A stretch of DNA of 64,000 bases from Lewinellaceae bacterium (GTDB taxonomy: Bacteria; Bacteroidota; Bacteroidia; Chitinophagales; Saprospiraceae). This document shows positions 51,010 through 59,595 of this stretch, piece after piece; position 1 is the first letter of the stretch; the number at the start of each line of letters is the position of its first letter. Position numbers and translations under genes: made by a program. The stretch covers positions 1,674,001 to 1,738,000 of the forward strand of contig JACJXX010000001.1 of the NCBI GenBank assembly GCA_020636435.1, in the 5' to 3' direction. The notes below the pieces were generated by a model, which was not told where the DNA came from, did no database searches, and saw only the letters and a program-made list of their open reading frames with translations.

Positions 51010-52068
51010 TCAATAAAAATAAAACCCATTCGGCGCCACCCCTGCCAGTACTTGCTCTATTAAATTCCCATTCCGATCATAGCGGAAAATCATCTGCCTG
51101 CTCTTGTAGTCGCCCGCATCGCCCAGCCAGATGTTTCCGGTGCCCGGCTCTACGCCCAGGCCGTAGAGGTCGCGGCCGTCAGCGAGGATCAAGGGTTCTG
51201 AGGGGAGAGCAGTGGCATTAACAGGCATGGCATATAAGTCGATCCTGGTGTAAAAAAGCTGCAGGCCCGCCTTGTCGATGGCCAGGCGCGGGGCGAAACC
51301 GATGCCGTTGTCCGGAAAGGGGAAGCTCTGCAGCACGGCCCTGCTTTGCGGGTCCACCTGATACAACCCGCCGGGAGCCCCGGTATCGGAATCGCCGGAG
51401 CAGAGCGCCCATATCTTGCCTGCGGCGTCCTGCACCAGAGCGGTAGGGCTCAGCCCCACCTCAATGCTGTCCACCAGGACGTGGTTTTCGCTATCGATCA
51501 CAAAAATCTGCCGGTTAGGCGGCTGGCCGAAAGAACTTGGGCTGGATACAAAAACTTCATCGCCTGACTTTATCATCTGTTCGGTCCAGCCTTGCGGTAC
51601 GGGGACAGAGACCACAACAGCCTGGTTGGACAGGCTCACAACGTGGATCACCCCTCCGAAGAGGTCGGAGACGTAGGCCGTCTCTTCATCAATGGGCAAA
51701 AAATAACGGGGCGAACCCTGCACTGCTATCGTTCCCTCCAGTTCAAAAGTATTCACATTCACGACCTCGATGCGCTGGGAATTGTTGAGCACGAGGTAGG
51801 CTTTGCCGCCTGCGATGGCCATGCTCTGCAGGATGTCGCCCAGAGGGCGGCTGTTTGCCTCGGCGAAGAGCTCTTGTTGTATGGTTTTGTCGTCAAACTT
51901 AAAATAGCTCACCGAGGCATTGCCGTCGTTGAAGCCGCCTTCGTTGGCAATCAATACCCCGGCCCCGGCTTCAACCAGATTATTGTTGGGCGTGGGGGTT
52001 GCCTTATCTTTTTTGCAGTTGCTCAGCCACAGGGTGGCGGTCAGCGCCAGGAGAAGAGAAATACGCAT
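51010..52068 (-). CDS. Surface beta-propeller lipoprotein, BtuG/YncE-like (DUF5074)
   Basis: The 352-residue protein has a lipoprotein signal (MRISLLLALTATLWLSN, Cys18). It is a seven-bladed YncE-type propeller, with blades such as GVLIANEGGFNDGNASVSYF, SMAIAGGKAYLVLNNSQRIEVV, TAYVSDLFGGVIHVV and GLGVEPGTGNIWLGDAGDYK. The 'NEG.f..gNasvs.f' opening is that of DUF5074-type proteins, which include BtuG, a surface cobalamin-binding lipoprotein of Bacteroides. It is 17 bp downstream of a BtuB-like receptor gene on the same strand, so the two probably form a B12 or corrinoid uptake pair. The ligand is inferred from family and context only. Confidence 0.82.
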   Translation of the reverse strand: MRISLLLALTATLWLSNCKKDKATPTPNNNLVEAGAGVLIANEGGFNDGNASVSYFKFDDKTIQQELFAEANSRPLGDILQSMAIAGGKAYLVLNNSQRIEVVNVNTFELEGTIAVQGSPRYFLPIDEETAYVSDLFGGVIHVVSLSNQAVVVSVPVPQGWTEQMIKSGDEVFVSSPSSFGQPPNRQIFVIDSENHVLVDSIEVGLSPTALVQDAAGKIWALCSGDSDTGAPGGLYQVDPQSRAVLQSFPFPDNGIGFAPRLAIDKAGLQLFYTRIDLYAMPVNATALPSEPLILADGRDLYGLGVEPGTGNIWLGDAGDYKSRQMIFRYDRNGNLIEQVLAGVAPNGFYFY

Positions 52069-52085
52069 AATGGTTGTTCTTTAAT

Positions 52086-53978
52086 TTATTGAAATTCAAC
52101 ATTCAGCCCTATCCGATAGTGCCGCCCCGGCAGCGGCCGGTTGGCGACGAGTTCGTAGTTTTCATTCCAGAGGTTTTCCAGCTTGACATACAGCCGCCCC
52201 GAGAGCGGCTTCCAGCGCCAGTCGCGAGATAAGCGCAAGGCGCCGAGGGCAAAGCCCGGCAGCCAGTCGGAGTTGTCGGAAAGCGTATAGGTGCGTCCGG
52301 CCCATTCCTGCAGGTAGGCGACGTACCAGCCGCCCGACTGCCAGGCCAGGCTGGCGCTGCCCTGATGCAACGGGACGTAGATCAGTTGATTGCCGGCAGA
52401 AAGATCAGCCGGGCGCCGGGAGGCCTGGTTGGTAGAACGGGTATAGCTGTAGTTGCTCTCTAACTGAAGCCTTCCGCTTTCCAACTCATGCTCCAGCCGC
52501 AGCCGGGCGCTGCCGCCCCGGCTCCACACCCGGCGGACGTTCCCCGGCCGGAACAGGCCGTCCTCCGGCAACCAGATGATCCAGTCCTGCACATTGTAGT
52601 TGAAACCGGAAAGCTGCAGGCCGCCGGCCCATTGCCCCCACGCCCTTTCGGCTTTCAGGTAGAGCGACTGGTTCCATCCCTTTTCCGGCCGCAGGCCGGG
52701 GTTGCCGGCATTGGGCCAGTACAGGTCGTTGAAGGTGGGCAGGCGGTAGTTGCGCGAGGCGGAAAGGCCCGCTTCCAGGCCGTGGCCATTCTGCCAGCGC
52801 AAGCTCAGAGAGGGCGTAAAAGGAATGGCCTTGCCGTCCACCCATTCCTGCCGCCCGCTGAAGACGGCCAGCCAGTGCCGGGCAGGGCTCTCCCAGCGCA
52901 GCGCAGCAAATGCTGCCAGCCTGTCTTGCCGGGGGAAGCCAGGATAGACATCGGAACGGGCTTCCAGGTAGTTGAATTGCAGGCCGCCCTTCACATCCAG
53001 GCCGGAAGAAAGGCTGTGCGTGCCTTCGGTTTCCGCCAGCAGAGAGCGGGTACGGCTGTCTGAAAAGGTATTCGTGAGCGGATCATCGTACCGGAGGCGG
53101 TTCTGGAAGGCGGCCAGGCGGGCAATCCAACTGCTGCGCCGGCCTACCCACTGCCAGTTGAGCGCTGCCCGCAGGGCTTCGTCTTCCTGGCGGGCGCGGC
53201 TGTCCGGTTGCACCCGGCTGGGAGGAATATCGCGTTCGGCGCGATGTGCCCAAAAGTGAATGCCCACCTGATGGTTTTTGCAAAACCGAAATGTATTCTC
53301 CTGCATCAGCCCCATCTGCCGGTTGCCGGCGTGGGGCAGGCGGTTTTCTACCCCGAAAATATCCTGATACGAATAGTCGTTATCGGCAGATTGCAGAAAG
53401 AGCTTGGTGGAGTTGCTGAAATGGCTGTTTCCATAAGCCAGCCTCAGCCCCTGCCCCAGGTAGCCGAAGCTGCCGCCTTCTCCCTGATAGCTCAGGCTGA
53501 ACCCTTCTAGCTGTTCCGGGCGGCTGTCCAGGTGGATGGCCCCACCCAGGGCGCCGCTGCCCCATAGCGAACTGCCTCCTCCCAACGCCAGGCGGGTATC
53601 GTCGAAAAAGAAGAGCGGCAGTATGCTCAGGTCTGTCAGCCCGAGCATGGGGTCCTGCAGGGGAAGGCCATTCCACAATACGGCCGTATGCCCGGCAGCA
53701 GTGCCCCGGACGGCTGCCGTGGCGATGTTGCCCGCCCCGTAATCCCGGACGTAGACGCCGCCCTGGCGGCGCAAAGCTTCCGAAAGGTTCTGCGTTTTCA
53801 AAAAGGAAAGCTGCAGGCTGTCGATGGCGCCCTGCTCCTGCCCCGGTTGCCAGCCCCAGAGGCGCGAAGCAGTCACCGTCACCTCCGGAATGTCGATGGT
53901 GTCCGGCTGGAGAAAGGCAGCGCCCGGCACTGACAGGATTACTAAAAATGTAAAGCCGTATTTTAGAAAAAGAGCCAT
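52086..53978 (-). CDS. TonB-dependent receptor, BtuB-like
   Basis: ATG 53978 gives 630 residues with a signal peptide (LFLKYGFTFLVILSVPGAAF). A TonB-box-like stretch (DTIDIPEVTVTASRLWGW) leads into a short plug of BtuB type (LSEALRRQGGVYVRDYGAGNIATAAVRG, LWNGLPLQDPMLGLTDLS, LGGGSSLWGSGALGGAI), without the carboxypeptidase-like domain common in SusC proteins. A 22-strand barrel ends in YRIGLNVEFQ. With the propeller lipoprotein gene just downstream this looks like a BtuB/BtuG pair. I searched by eye for a cobalamin riboswitch upstream and did not find one. Confidence 0.88.
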   Translation of the reverse strand: MALFLKYGFTFLVILSVPGAAFLQPDTIDIPEVTVTASRLWGWQPGQEQGAIDSLQLSFLKTQNLSEALRRQGGVYVRDYGAGNIATAAVRGTAAGHTAVLWNGLPLQDPMLGLTDLSILPLFFFDDTRLALGGGSSLWGSGALGGAIHLDSRPEQLEGFSLSYQGEGGSFGYLGQGLRLAYGNSHFSNSTKLFLQSADNDYSYQDIFGVENRLPHAGNRQMGLMQENTFRFCKNHQVGIHFWAHRAERDIPPSRVQPDSRARQEDEALRAALNWQWVGRRSSWIARLAAFQNRLRYDDPLTNTFSDSRTRSLLAETEGTHSLSSGLDVKGGLQFNYLEARSDVYPGFPRQDRLAAFAALRWESPARHWLAVFSGRQEWVDGKAIPFTPSLSLRWQNGHGLEAGLSASRNYRLPTFNDLYWPNAGNPGLRPEKGWNQSLYLKAERAWGQWAGGLQLSGFNYNVQDWIIWLPEDGLFRPGNVRRVWSRGGSARLRLEHELESGRLQLESNYSYTRSTNQASRRPADLSAGNQLIYVPLHQGSASLAWQSGGWYVAYLQEWAGRTYTLSDNSDWLPGFALGALRLSRDWRWKPLSGRLYVKLENLWNENYELVANRPLPGRHYRIGLNVEFQ

Positions 53979-54128
53979 GCAACTGGTCTTGGATTGCACG
54001 GGCGAAGGTACGAAAAAATGATTCATGCCTGACAAAAGTATCCTCGCCTGAGTGACAATGCTCACTTTTATAGTCCTTCTCCTGTTCTATATTGCCACGG
54101 CTCAAAATTTTCACCAAAAATACAGATC

Positions 54129-56084
54129 ATGAAAAAAAAGATACTGCTGCCCCTCTTTTTCCTGGGATTTTCCATCCTTGCCTTTTCTCAAACCGAAGAG
54201 TTCGTTTGCAAGGACTTCTCCAACCTCGTGGCTCAGGAACAGCGCGCCCGGGAGGGGCTGCTGAACTTCCGCTCTTCTCCCTTTACCGACAATTACGACA
54301 TCCGCTACCAGCGCATGGAGTGGGAAGTAGATCCCGCAGAGTATTACATCAAGGGCAAGGTCACTACCTACTTCGCCCCCACTAAGGAAGGCTTCGAACA
54401 ATTGAATTTTGACCTGTCGACCGCCTTGCAGGTGACCAGCGTGGCCTATCACGGGGCCGCCCTCTCCGGCTACGTCCAGGTAGACAACCGCCTGGCCATC
54501 TCCTTCGCACAGGCCATCCCGGTTGGGCAGGTGGATTCTGTGACCGTGGAATACGAAGGGGCGCCCCCGCCCACCGGCTTCGGCTCCTTCGTGCAGGCCA
54601 CCCACGCCGGCCAGCCCATCATCTGGACCCTGTCCGAACCCTACGGCGCCCTGGATTGGTGGCCCTGCAAGCAGGACCTCAACGACAAGATCGGCAGTGT
54701 GGACATCTACGTCCGCACGCCGGCAGCCTACCGGGCGGCCAGCAACGGGGTACTGGTGGAAGAGTACGAGGATGGGGCAGATGAGGTATACCACTGGCAG
54801 CATAAATACCCGATCTCCGCCTATCTGGTGGCCATCGCGGTGACCAACTACGCACATTATTCCGACTTTGTTCCGGTCGACGGAGGCGAGCCCATCGAAG
54901 TGCTCAACTATGTCTTTCCGGAGAACCTGTCCTCCTGGCAGAATGCCACCGGCACTACGGTGGAGGTCATGCAATTGTACAACGATCTTTTTGGCCTTTA
55001 CCCCTTTGCCGATGAGAAGTACGGCCACGCCCAGTTTGGCTGGGGCGGCGGCATGGAGCACCAGACGATGAGCTTTATGGGCGGCTACTCCCACCTGCTG
55101 CAGGCCCACGAGCTGGCCCACCAGTGGTTCGGCGACAAGGTCACCTGCGGCAGCTGGGCCGACATCTGGCTCAACGAAGGCTTTGCCACCTACCTGGAAG
55201 GGATGACCTACGAAAACGGCCTGGGCCTCAACACCAACACCTGGCCGGCATGGCTGCAGGAAAAGATCAACAGCGTGACCGGCCAGCCGAATGGCTCGGT
55301 TTACGTCACCGACACCACTTCGGTCAACCGCATCTTCAACGGCCGCCTCTCCTACTCCAAAGGCGCCCTGCTGCTGCACATGCTGCGCTGGAAAGTAGGC
55401 GATGAAAACTTCTTCCAGGGCGTGCGCAACTACCTCAACGACCCGGATCTCGCCTTCAGTTACGCCCGCACCGCCGACCTGCAACGCCACCTGGAACAAC
55501 AAAGCGGCCAGAGCCTGACGGAGTTTTTCAACGACTGGTACTACGGCGAGGGCTACCCTTCCTACCGCTTCAACTGGTGGCAGGAAGGCACTACCGTATA
55601 CGCCACCCTCGATCAGGTCACCTCCCACTCCTCCGTGGACTTCTTTGAGATGCCGGTGCCGATCCGTTTCAGAGCGGCCGACGGCACCGAAAGCACCATT
55701 GTTTTCGACCATACTGAACACGATCAGTTCTTCGAGTTTGAGCTGCCGTTCGAGGTTAGCCTCGTGCAGATCGACCCGGAGTACTGGCTGGTATCGCGGG
55801 GCAACTTCGTAACCAACCACGAAATCACGGGCGTTTCCAGCCCCTTATTCGAACAGGTGCAGCTCTTCCCCAACCCCGTGAGAACGGAACTGAGCATCCA
55901 GCTTCCCGAAGGTTTGCTGCCGGCACAGGGCCTGGTCTTCAACAGCGCCGGGCAACTGGTGCAGCAGATCGCCCTGCGCAACGAGAAGGAGCAGGCTGAT
56001 GTGCGCGGCCTGGCCAGCGGGCAGTATTATCTGAAGGTGCAAACGAAGGAAGGGGGGATGACGATGTCGTTTTTGGTTTTTTGA
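54129..56084 (+). CDS. Secreted M1-family aminopeptidase with T9SS type A signal
   Basis: The 651-residue protein has a signal peptide (MKKKILLPLFFLGFSILAFS). The M1 N-terminal sandwich (~45-225) precedes the zinc catalytic domain with the exopeptidase loop GGGMEHQTM and H327-E-L-A-H331 ... E350 (HELAHQWFGD, WLNEGFATYLE). The usual large C-terminal helical domain is missing. Instead there is a beta domain followed by the T9SS type A sorting domain (LFPNPVRTELSIQL...GQYYLKVQTKEGG). It probably trims peptides outside the cell. A strong hairpin follows the stop, and the AT-rich cassette array begins about 80 bp later. Confidence 0.95.
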   Translation: MKKKILLPLFFLGFSILAFSQTEEFVCKDFSNLVAQEQRAREGLLNFRSSPFTDNYDIRYQRMEWEVDPAEYYIKGKVTTYFAPTKEGFEQLNFDLSTALQVTSVAYHGAALSGYVQVDNRLAISFAQAIPVGQVDSVTVEYEGAPPPTGFGSFVQATHAGQPIIWTLSEPYGALDWWPCKQDLNDKIGSVDIYVRTPAAYRAASNGVLVEEYEDGADEVYHWQHKYPISAYLVAIAVTNYAHYSDFVPVDGGEPIEVLNYVFPENLSSWQNATGTTVEVMQLYNDLFGLYPFADEKYGHAQFGWGGGMEHQTMSFMGGYSHLLQAHELAHQWFGDKVTCGSWADIWLNEGFATYLEGMTYENGLGLNTNTWPAWLQEKINSVTGQPNGSVYVTDTTSVNRIFNGRLSYSKGALLLHMLRWKVGDENFFQGVRNYLNDPDLAFSYARTADLQRHLEQQSGQSLTEFFNDWYYGEGYPSYRFNWWQEGTTVYATLDQVTSHSSVDFFEMPVPIRFRAADGTESTIVFDHTEHDQFFEFELPFEVSLVQIDPEYWLVSRGNFVTNHEITGVSSPLFEQVQLFPNPVRTELSIQLPEGLLPAQGLVFNSAGQLVQQIALRNEKEQADVRGLASGQYYLKVQTKEGGMTMSFLVF

Positions 56085-56094
56085 CAAACCTGTG

Positions 56095-56126
56095 GGCCAA
56101 AAGCAAAAAAGCTTTTGCTTTTGGCC
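56095..56126. terminator. Hairpin after the M1 aminopeptidase gene
   Basis: GGCCAAAAGCAAAA and TTTTGCTTTTGGCC form a perfect 14-bp stem 10 bp past the stop codon. The stem sequence suits a bidirectional terminator at the border of the host-like and AT-rich DNA. Confidence 0.65.
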
Positions 56127-56165
56127 TACATTGTTTAGCGTTGGAGGGCTGGAGGTATTGGGGGT

Positions 56166-56249
56166 ATTAACGCAACAAGGACTAAGTGAAAGGTGCAATG
56201 CGGGTTTTGCTTAGTCGCTGTTGCGTTAATGCAATAGTTCGTGGCTATG
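56166..56249 (+). other. attC-like recombination site S0 (left edge of cassette array)
   Basis: ATTAACGCAACA-AG-GACTAAG pairs with CTTAGTC-GC-TGTTGCGTTAAT (56166-56230), with mismatched bases in the middle as in attC stems. GTTCGTGGCTATG follows (56237-56249). That box is a 10-of-13 match to the reverse complement of the sequence just before the next palindrome (58008-58020), which suggests it is the 5' boundary of the first cassette. Confidence 0.6.
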
Positions 56250-56332
56250 AAGAAAAAAAGAAACGAAAAGTTGCAAGTCAAGATGAACTTGTGTAGACTT
56301 GCACAAGTTCAAAAACCGACAACTTTTCGCAC

Positions 56333-57022
56333 ATGGAAAGCGAAATATTGCTTTACCAAACCGAGGACGGCCAAACCAAAATCGAAGTAATCCTTGACAA
56401 CGATACCGTTTGGCTGAACCAATATCAAATGGAAGAATTGTTCCAAACAGATAGGACTTCTATTCTTCGACACATCAAAAACATATATAAGACTGGGGAA
56501 CTTAAGGAGGATGAAACATCTAAATATATTCCAAAGATTCAATTGGAAGGAAACAGAAAAGTATAACGCAATATTCTCTGTTACAACTTTGATGTTCTTT
56601 TTTCTTTAGGATTTAAGATTAATTCTCAAAGGGGGGTTTTATTCAGAAAATGGGTCAATTCTTATTTCAATAATATTGTTTCAGAAGAGCAAGATTACTT
56701 TGCTTTATTTGATAACATGTTTAATCATTCAGAAGAAGCTACCGAGAAGGCATATCTTTATTTGATGCACGAACTAACCACAGGGTTTTATAAAATCGGA
56801 GTTTCAAAAAAGCCTAATCGAAGAAAAAGGACTTTACAATCTCAAAAGCCTGATATCAAGCTTCTGTTTAATAAGCAATTTCCAAAGAAAATGGCGTTTT
56901 CCTTTGAACGGAGATTACACAGGCTATTCAATGATAAAAGAATGCGGGGAGAATGGTTTTCTTTATCAAATGAAGATTTGAATCAATTTTTTACGAATGT
57001 AGATTCTTGGAGCAATGGATAG
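56333..57022 (+). pseudogene. RhuM-family N-terminus fused to GIY-YIG domain, broken by an in-frame stop
   Basis: The frame from ATG 56333 begins with the RhuM N-terminal helix-turn-helix (MESEILLYQTEDGQTKIEVI, DNDTVWLNQYQMEELFQTDR, IKNIYKTGELKED). It stops at TAA 56564-56566 after EGNRKV. Without any frame change the same frame goes on RNILCYNFDVLFSLGFKINS and RGVLFRKWVNSYF, as an intact RhuM protein would, and then into a GIY-YIG/T5orf172-type module (YLYLMHELTTGFYKIGVSKK, RRLHRLFNDKRMRGEWFSL). A single nonsense change therefore explains the gap. From 56717 an ATG could still give a 101-residue GIY-YIG protein. It overlaps the next RhuM gene by 8 bp. Confidence 0.8.
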
Positions 57023-58007
57023 TGAAATACTTATATATCAAACAGAAAGGGGAAACACAAAAATTGAGGTAATTCTTGAGGATGAAACCGTATGGTTAAC
57101 TCAAAATCAAATGATGGAGCTTTTCCAAACAACAAAACAAAATATCAGCCTTCATATAAAAAATATCTTTAGAGAAGGCGAATTAAGTGAGAATTCAGTT
57201 GTCAAGGAATACTTGACAACTGCCCAAGATGGAAAAAACTATAGAACCAAACACTTTAACTTAGATGTTATCATCTCCGTTGGTTATAGGGTCAAATCTC
57301 ATCGAGGGACACAGTTCAGGATTTGGGCAACTCAGCAATTGAAAGAATACCTGATAAAAGGATTTGTTTTAGACGATGAAAGGCTCAAATCGGGTAATCA
57401 AATGAATTACTTCGATGAACTTTTAGAGCGGATTCGGGACATCCGAAGTTCAGAGAAAATATTTTACCAAAAGGTCAAGGATATTTACACCACAAGTATT
57501 GATTATGATACCAATGCCGATTTGACAAAGGAATTTTATGCAACGGTGCAGAACAAATTACATTGGGCGGTACACCAGCACACAGCGGCCGAACTGATAA
57601 AGAAGCGGGTAAGTGCCCAAAAGGCAAACATGGGGCTGACAACATGGAAGGGGGAGAAAATCAGGAAATCTGACGTGACAGTTGCAAAAAATTATTTGTC
57701 GGAAGATGAGCTGAAACAATTGAATTTACTGGTCGAACAATACCTCGCTTTTGCAGAAGCACAAGCACAGGCAAAAAAGCCGATGTACATGAAGGATTGG
57801 ATAAAGAAGTTGAACGATATTTTGACAATCAATGAACGGGAGATTTTAGAACACGCGGGGACGGTGCGAAAAAGAATAGCTGATGAAATGGCGGCTGAGG
57901 AGTACGAGAAATATAAAGAAAAAAGAAAGTTGGCAGAGAAAATTAAAAGCCTCGAAGAGCTCGAAGACGAAATCAAATTGATAGAGAAAAAAAAGAAAAA
58001 GAAATAA
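57015..58007 (+). CDS. RhuM-family protein
   Basis: The 330-residue protein matches the RhuM (Salmonella SPI-3 virulence-associated) family from end to end: MDSEILIYQTERGNTKIEV, the winged-helix-like VWLTQNQMMELFQTTKQNIS, KHFNLDVIISVGYRVKSHRG, FRIWATQQLKEYLIKGFVLDDERLK, then a helical second half with SEKIFYQKVKDIYTTSIDYD, FYATVQNKLHWAVHQHTAAEL, and a Lys/Glu-rich coiled tail. RhuM genes are common near restriction systems and on mobile DNA, but their biochemical role is not established. The N-terminus is paralogous to the broken gene before it. Codon use is AT-rich, unlike the surrounding genome. Confidence 0.92.
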   Translation: MDSEILIYQTERGNTKIEVILEDETVWLTQNQMMELFQTTKQNISLHIKNIFREGELSENSVVKEYLTTAQDGKNYRTKHFNLDVIISVGYRVKSHRGTQFRIWATQQLKEYLIKGFVLDDERLKSGNQMNYFDELLERIRDIRSSEKIFYQKVKDIYTTSIDYDTNADLTKEFYATVQNKLHWAVHQHTAAELIKKRVSAQKANMGLTTWKGEKIRKSDVTVAKNYLSEDELKQLNLLVEQYLAFAEAQAQAKKPMYMKDWIKKLNDILTINEREILEHAGTVRKRIADEMAAEEYEKYKEKRKLAEKIKSLEELEDEIKLIEKKKKKK

Positions 58008-58087
58008 CGCAGCCTCGAACGTCCGGCTACTGCGACAATAGGTTCGATTCCTCACCTACTGCGCGTAGCCGGACGTTCGCGGCAATC
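58008..58087 (+). other. attC-like recombination site S1
   Basis: CAGCCTCGAAC (58010-58020, R''-like, belonging to the RhuM cassette) is followed by arms CGAACGTCCGGCTAC and GTAGCCGGACGTTCG (58016-58030 and 58065-58079, 15 bp perfect). GTTCGCGGCAATC (58075-58087) is the R'-like start of the next cassette. An unpaired T in CTACTGCG against CGCGTAG looks like an extrahelical base. The AAC...GTT triplets expected of attC are present. Confidence 0.72.
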
Positions 58088-58182
58088 AGATGAAAATAAG
58101 TTGACAAATTTGTAAAGAACTCGTAAATTAACAAGGCAAATGACTGGTTTTTTCATAAGTGGTTGATTAACAACAAATACCG

Positions 58183-58467
58183 ATGGCGATGACTCAAGAC
58201 CTAGCTAACAGGAAGTATAAACTGATTGAAGAAATAACTGACATCAATAACGAAGGCCTGCTTATTGAGCTGGAAGAATATTTAGCAAAACTAAGGGCAA
58301 AAAGAGAATGGCATGACATAGTTAAGCCGATAAGAGAAGAAATTTCCATCGAGGAATTGAAAAAAGAACAAGGGTACAAACCAATATCGAAGGAAGAATT
58401 CGATAAATTAGTGAAAGAACTAGACATTGAAGAGTCAATTGAAGAACTATTGTCAATGCTTGATTGA
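58183..58467 (+). CDS. Antitoxin of a VapBC-type toxin-antitoxin pair
   Basis: The 94-residue acidic, helical protein (LANRKYKLIEEITDINNEGL, LIELEEYLAKLRAKREWHDI, IEELKKEQGYKPISKEEFDKL, ELDIEESIEELLSMLD) matches small antitoxins that precede PIN-domain toxins in Bacteroidota. Its stop codon overlaps the toxin start by one base (TGATG), so the two are translationally coupled. The N-terminal part should bind DNA or dimerise and the C-terminal part should wrap the toxin. It is the first gene of its cassette, 96 bp after the boundary box. Confidence 0.8.
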   Translation: MAMTQDLANRKYKLIEEITDINNEGLLIELEEYLAKLRAKREWHDIVKPIREEISIEELKKEQGYKPISKEEFDKLVKELDIEESIEELLSMLD

Positions 58468-58940
58468 TGGATTATTTACTTGACACCAATATAGTTTTAA
58501 TTTATTTGAGGCAGTCCGGATTAAAAGAAGAATTAGACAGACGTTTAAGCTTATTCTCGCCTGAAAATACCTTGCTCATTTCAGTTGTTTCAATTGGGGA
58601 AGCCAAATCAATCGCTATCCAAAGAAAATGGGGCGAAAAAAAGATAGTCCAGTTGGAAGGGCTTCTAAAGAAATTATTAATAGCAGATATTAATGCCAAA
58701 AGGATAATAGAAAGATATGCGGAAATTGACGCATATAGCCAAGGGAAACTAGAAAACAAGCGGGCTAGTTTTACATCAAGGAATATGGGTAAAAACGATT
58801 TATGGATAGCTTCGACAGCATCGATACTAAATGCCAAATTGATTACGACTGATAAAGATTTTAGGCATTTGGATCAAGAGTATATTGACCTATTAGAAAT
58901 AGATTTAGATGAAATCAAGTCCAAAATAAAAAAAAGATAG
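58467..58940 (+). CDS. PIN-domain toxin, VapC-type ribonuclease
   Basis: The 157-residue protein has the PIN nuclease acidic residues: Asp6 in YLLDTNIVLIYL, Glu in VSIGEAKSIAIQ, Asp in GKNDLWIASTASIL and Asp in LITTDKDFRHLD. VapC toxins cut specific RNAs to stop growth when the antitoxin is degraded. The start codon overlaps the antitoxin stop. An attC-like palindrome follows 10-20 bp after the stop, leaving the pair as a complete two-gene cassette. Confidence 0.93.
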   Translation: MDYLLDTNIVLIYLRQSGLKEELDRRLSLFSPENTLLISVVSIGEAKSIAIQRKWGEKKIVQLEGLLKKLLIADINAKRIIERYAEIDAYSQGKLENKRASFTSRNMGKNDLWIASTASILNAKLITTDKDFRHLDQEYIDLLEIDLDEIKSKIKKR

Positions 58941-58948
58941 CAAGGCAA

Positions 58949-59027
58949 GACTGCCGCGAACACAGCATAAAATGGTCATCCGCCCTATGCGGGCGCACGC
59001 CATTTATGCAAACCGTTGTAGCCAACC
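58949..59027 (+). other. attC-like recombination site S2
   Basis: GACTGCCGCGAAC (58949-58961) is the reverse complement of the box that opens the same cassette at 58075 (12 of 13 bases; TGCCGCGAAC is exact over 10). The arms GCATAAAATGG (58965-58975) and CCATTTATGC (59000-59009) enclose CCGCCC-TATG-CGGGCG. GTTGTAGCCAACC (59015-59027) opens the next cassette. Confidence 0.8.
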
Positions 59028-59093
59028 AAAAAGGACACAATCCAAAATCTGTAGTTTGGGTGGGTGACACAGCAATTGAAAACAATCTACACG

Positions 59094-59585
59094 ATGGAAT
59101 TAAAATTTGATATACGAGGAAATCTACGGCCCTATGAAAGAATAGAGGTGACCTTGGATGAATTCAAGGAAAATTTCGTCGGCCCGTTTGAAAAAACTTC
59201 ATCCAGGCATGAAATATTCGAAAATTATATCCGATATGTTGAGGAATTCAAAAAGGAAATAACGCCAAAATTTAAACAATGGATAGACGGAAGCTTTGTA
59301 ACGAATAAGGTTAACCCAAGAGATATTGATATAGTAAATATAGTTGATTATGAAATTGCCAAAGAGAACTATGACTTATTAAGAGAAAAATTCTTAAACA
59401 AGGACTCCCTGAAAGCATACAAAATTGATGCATATATTGTAAGGGTTTTTCCAGCAGGCCACCGAGACTATAGCAAAACTGTGTCAGATTTATTATATTG
59501 GGAACACTGGTTCGGGAAAAGCAAGAAGAACAGGGCAAAGAAGAGATTCCCGAAAGGGTTTATAGAACTATCATTTGATTCATAA
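59094..59585 (+). CDS. Nucleotidyltransferase-like protein (DUF6932-type)
   Basis: The 163-residue protein opens FDIRGNLRPYERIEVTLDEF and contains WIDGSFVTNKVNPRDIDIVNIV, the GSFxxxK..PxDID pattern of minimal nucleotidyltransferases with the two catalytic Asp of DID. WEHWFGKSKKNRAKKRFPKGFIEL ends it. The pattern recalls DUF6932 proteins, an assignment from memory. The start is ATG 59094; an in-frame GTG at 59064 is less likely. The next gene begins 10 bp after the stop, so the pair may be a toxin-antitoxin or defence module of the MNT type. It is carried in the third cassette. Confidence 0.78.
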   Translation: MELKFDIRGNLRPYERIEVTLDEFKENFVGPFEKTSSRHEIFENYIRYVEEFKKEITPKFKQWIDGSFVTNKVNPRDIDIVNIVDYEIAKENYDLLREKFLNKDSLKAYKIDAYIVRVFPAGHRDYSKTVSDLLYWEHWFGKSKKNRAKKRFPKGFIELSFDS

Positions 59586-59595
59586 AAGGCTAAAA

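Noticed and set aside
53979..54128. Cobalamin riboswitch upstream of the BtuB-like gene
   Set aside because: The short leader lacks the conserved B12-box pattern and has no room for the fold before the divergent M1 gene.
54129..56084. M1 aminopeptidase as part of the cassette array
   Set aside because: It is GC-rich, carries a host-type T9SS signal, has its own terminator, and lies left of the first attC-like site.
58041..58056. tRNA T-arm-like sequence GGTTCGATTCC inside the S1 palindrome
   Set aside because: No acceptor, D or anticodon arm surrounds it, and the T-stem pairs only three bases. It is the loop part of the attC-like site.
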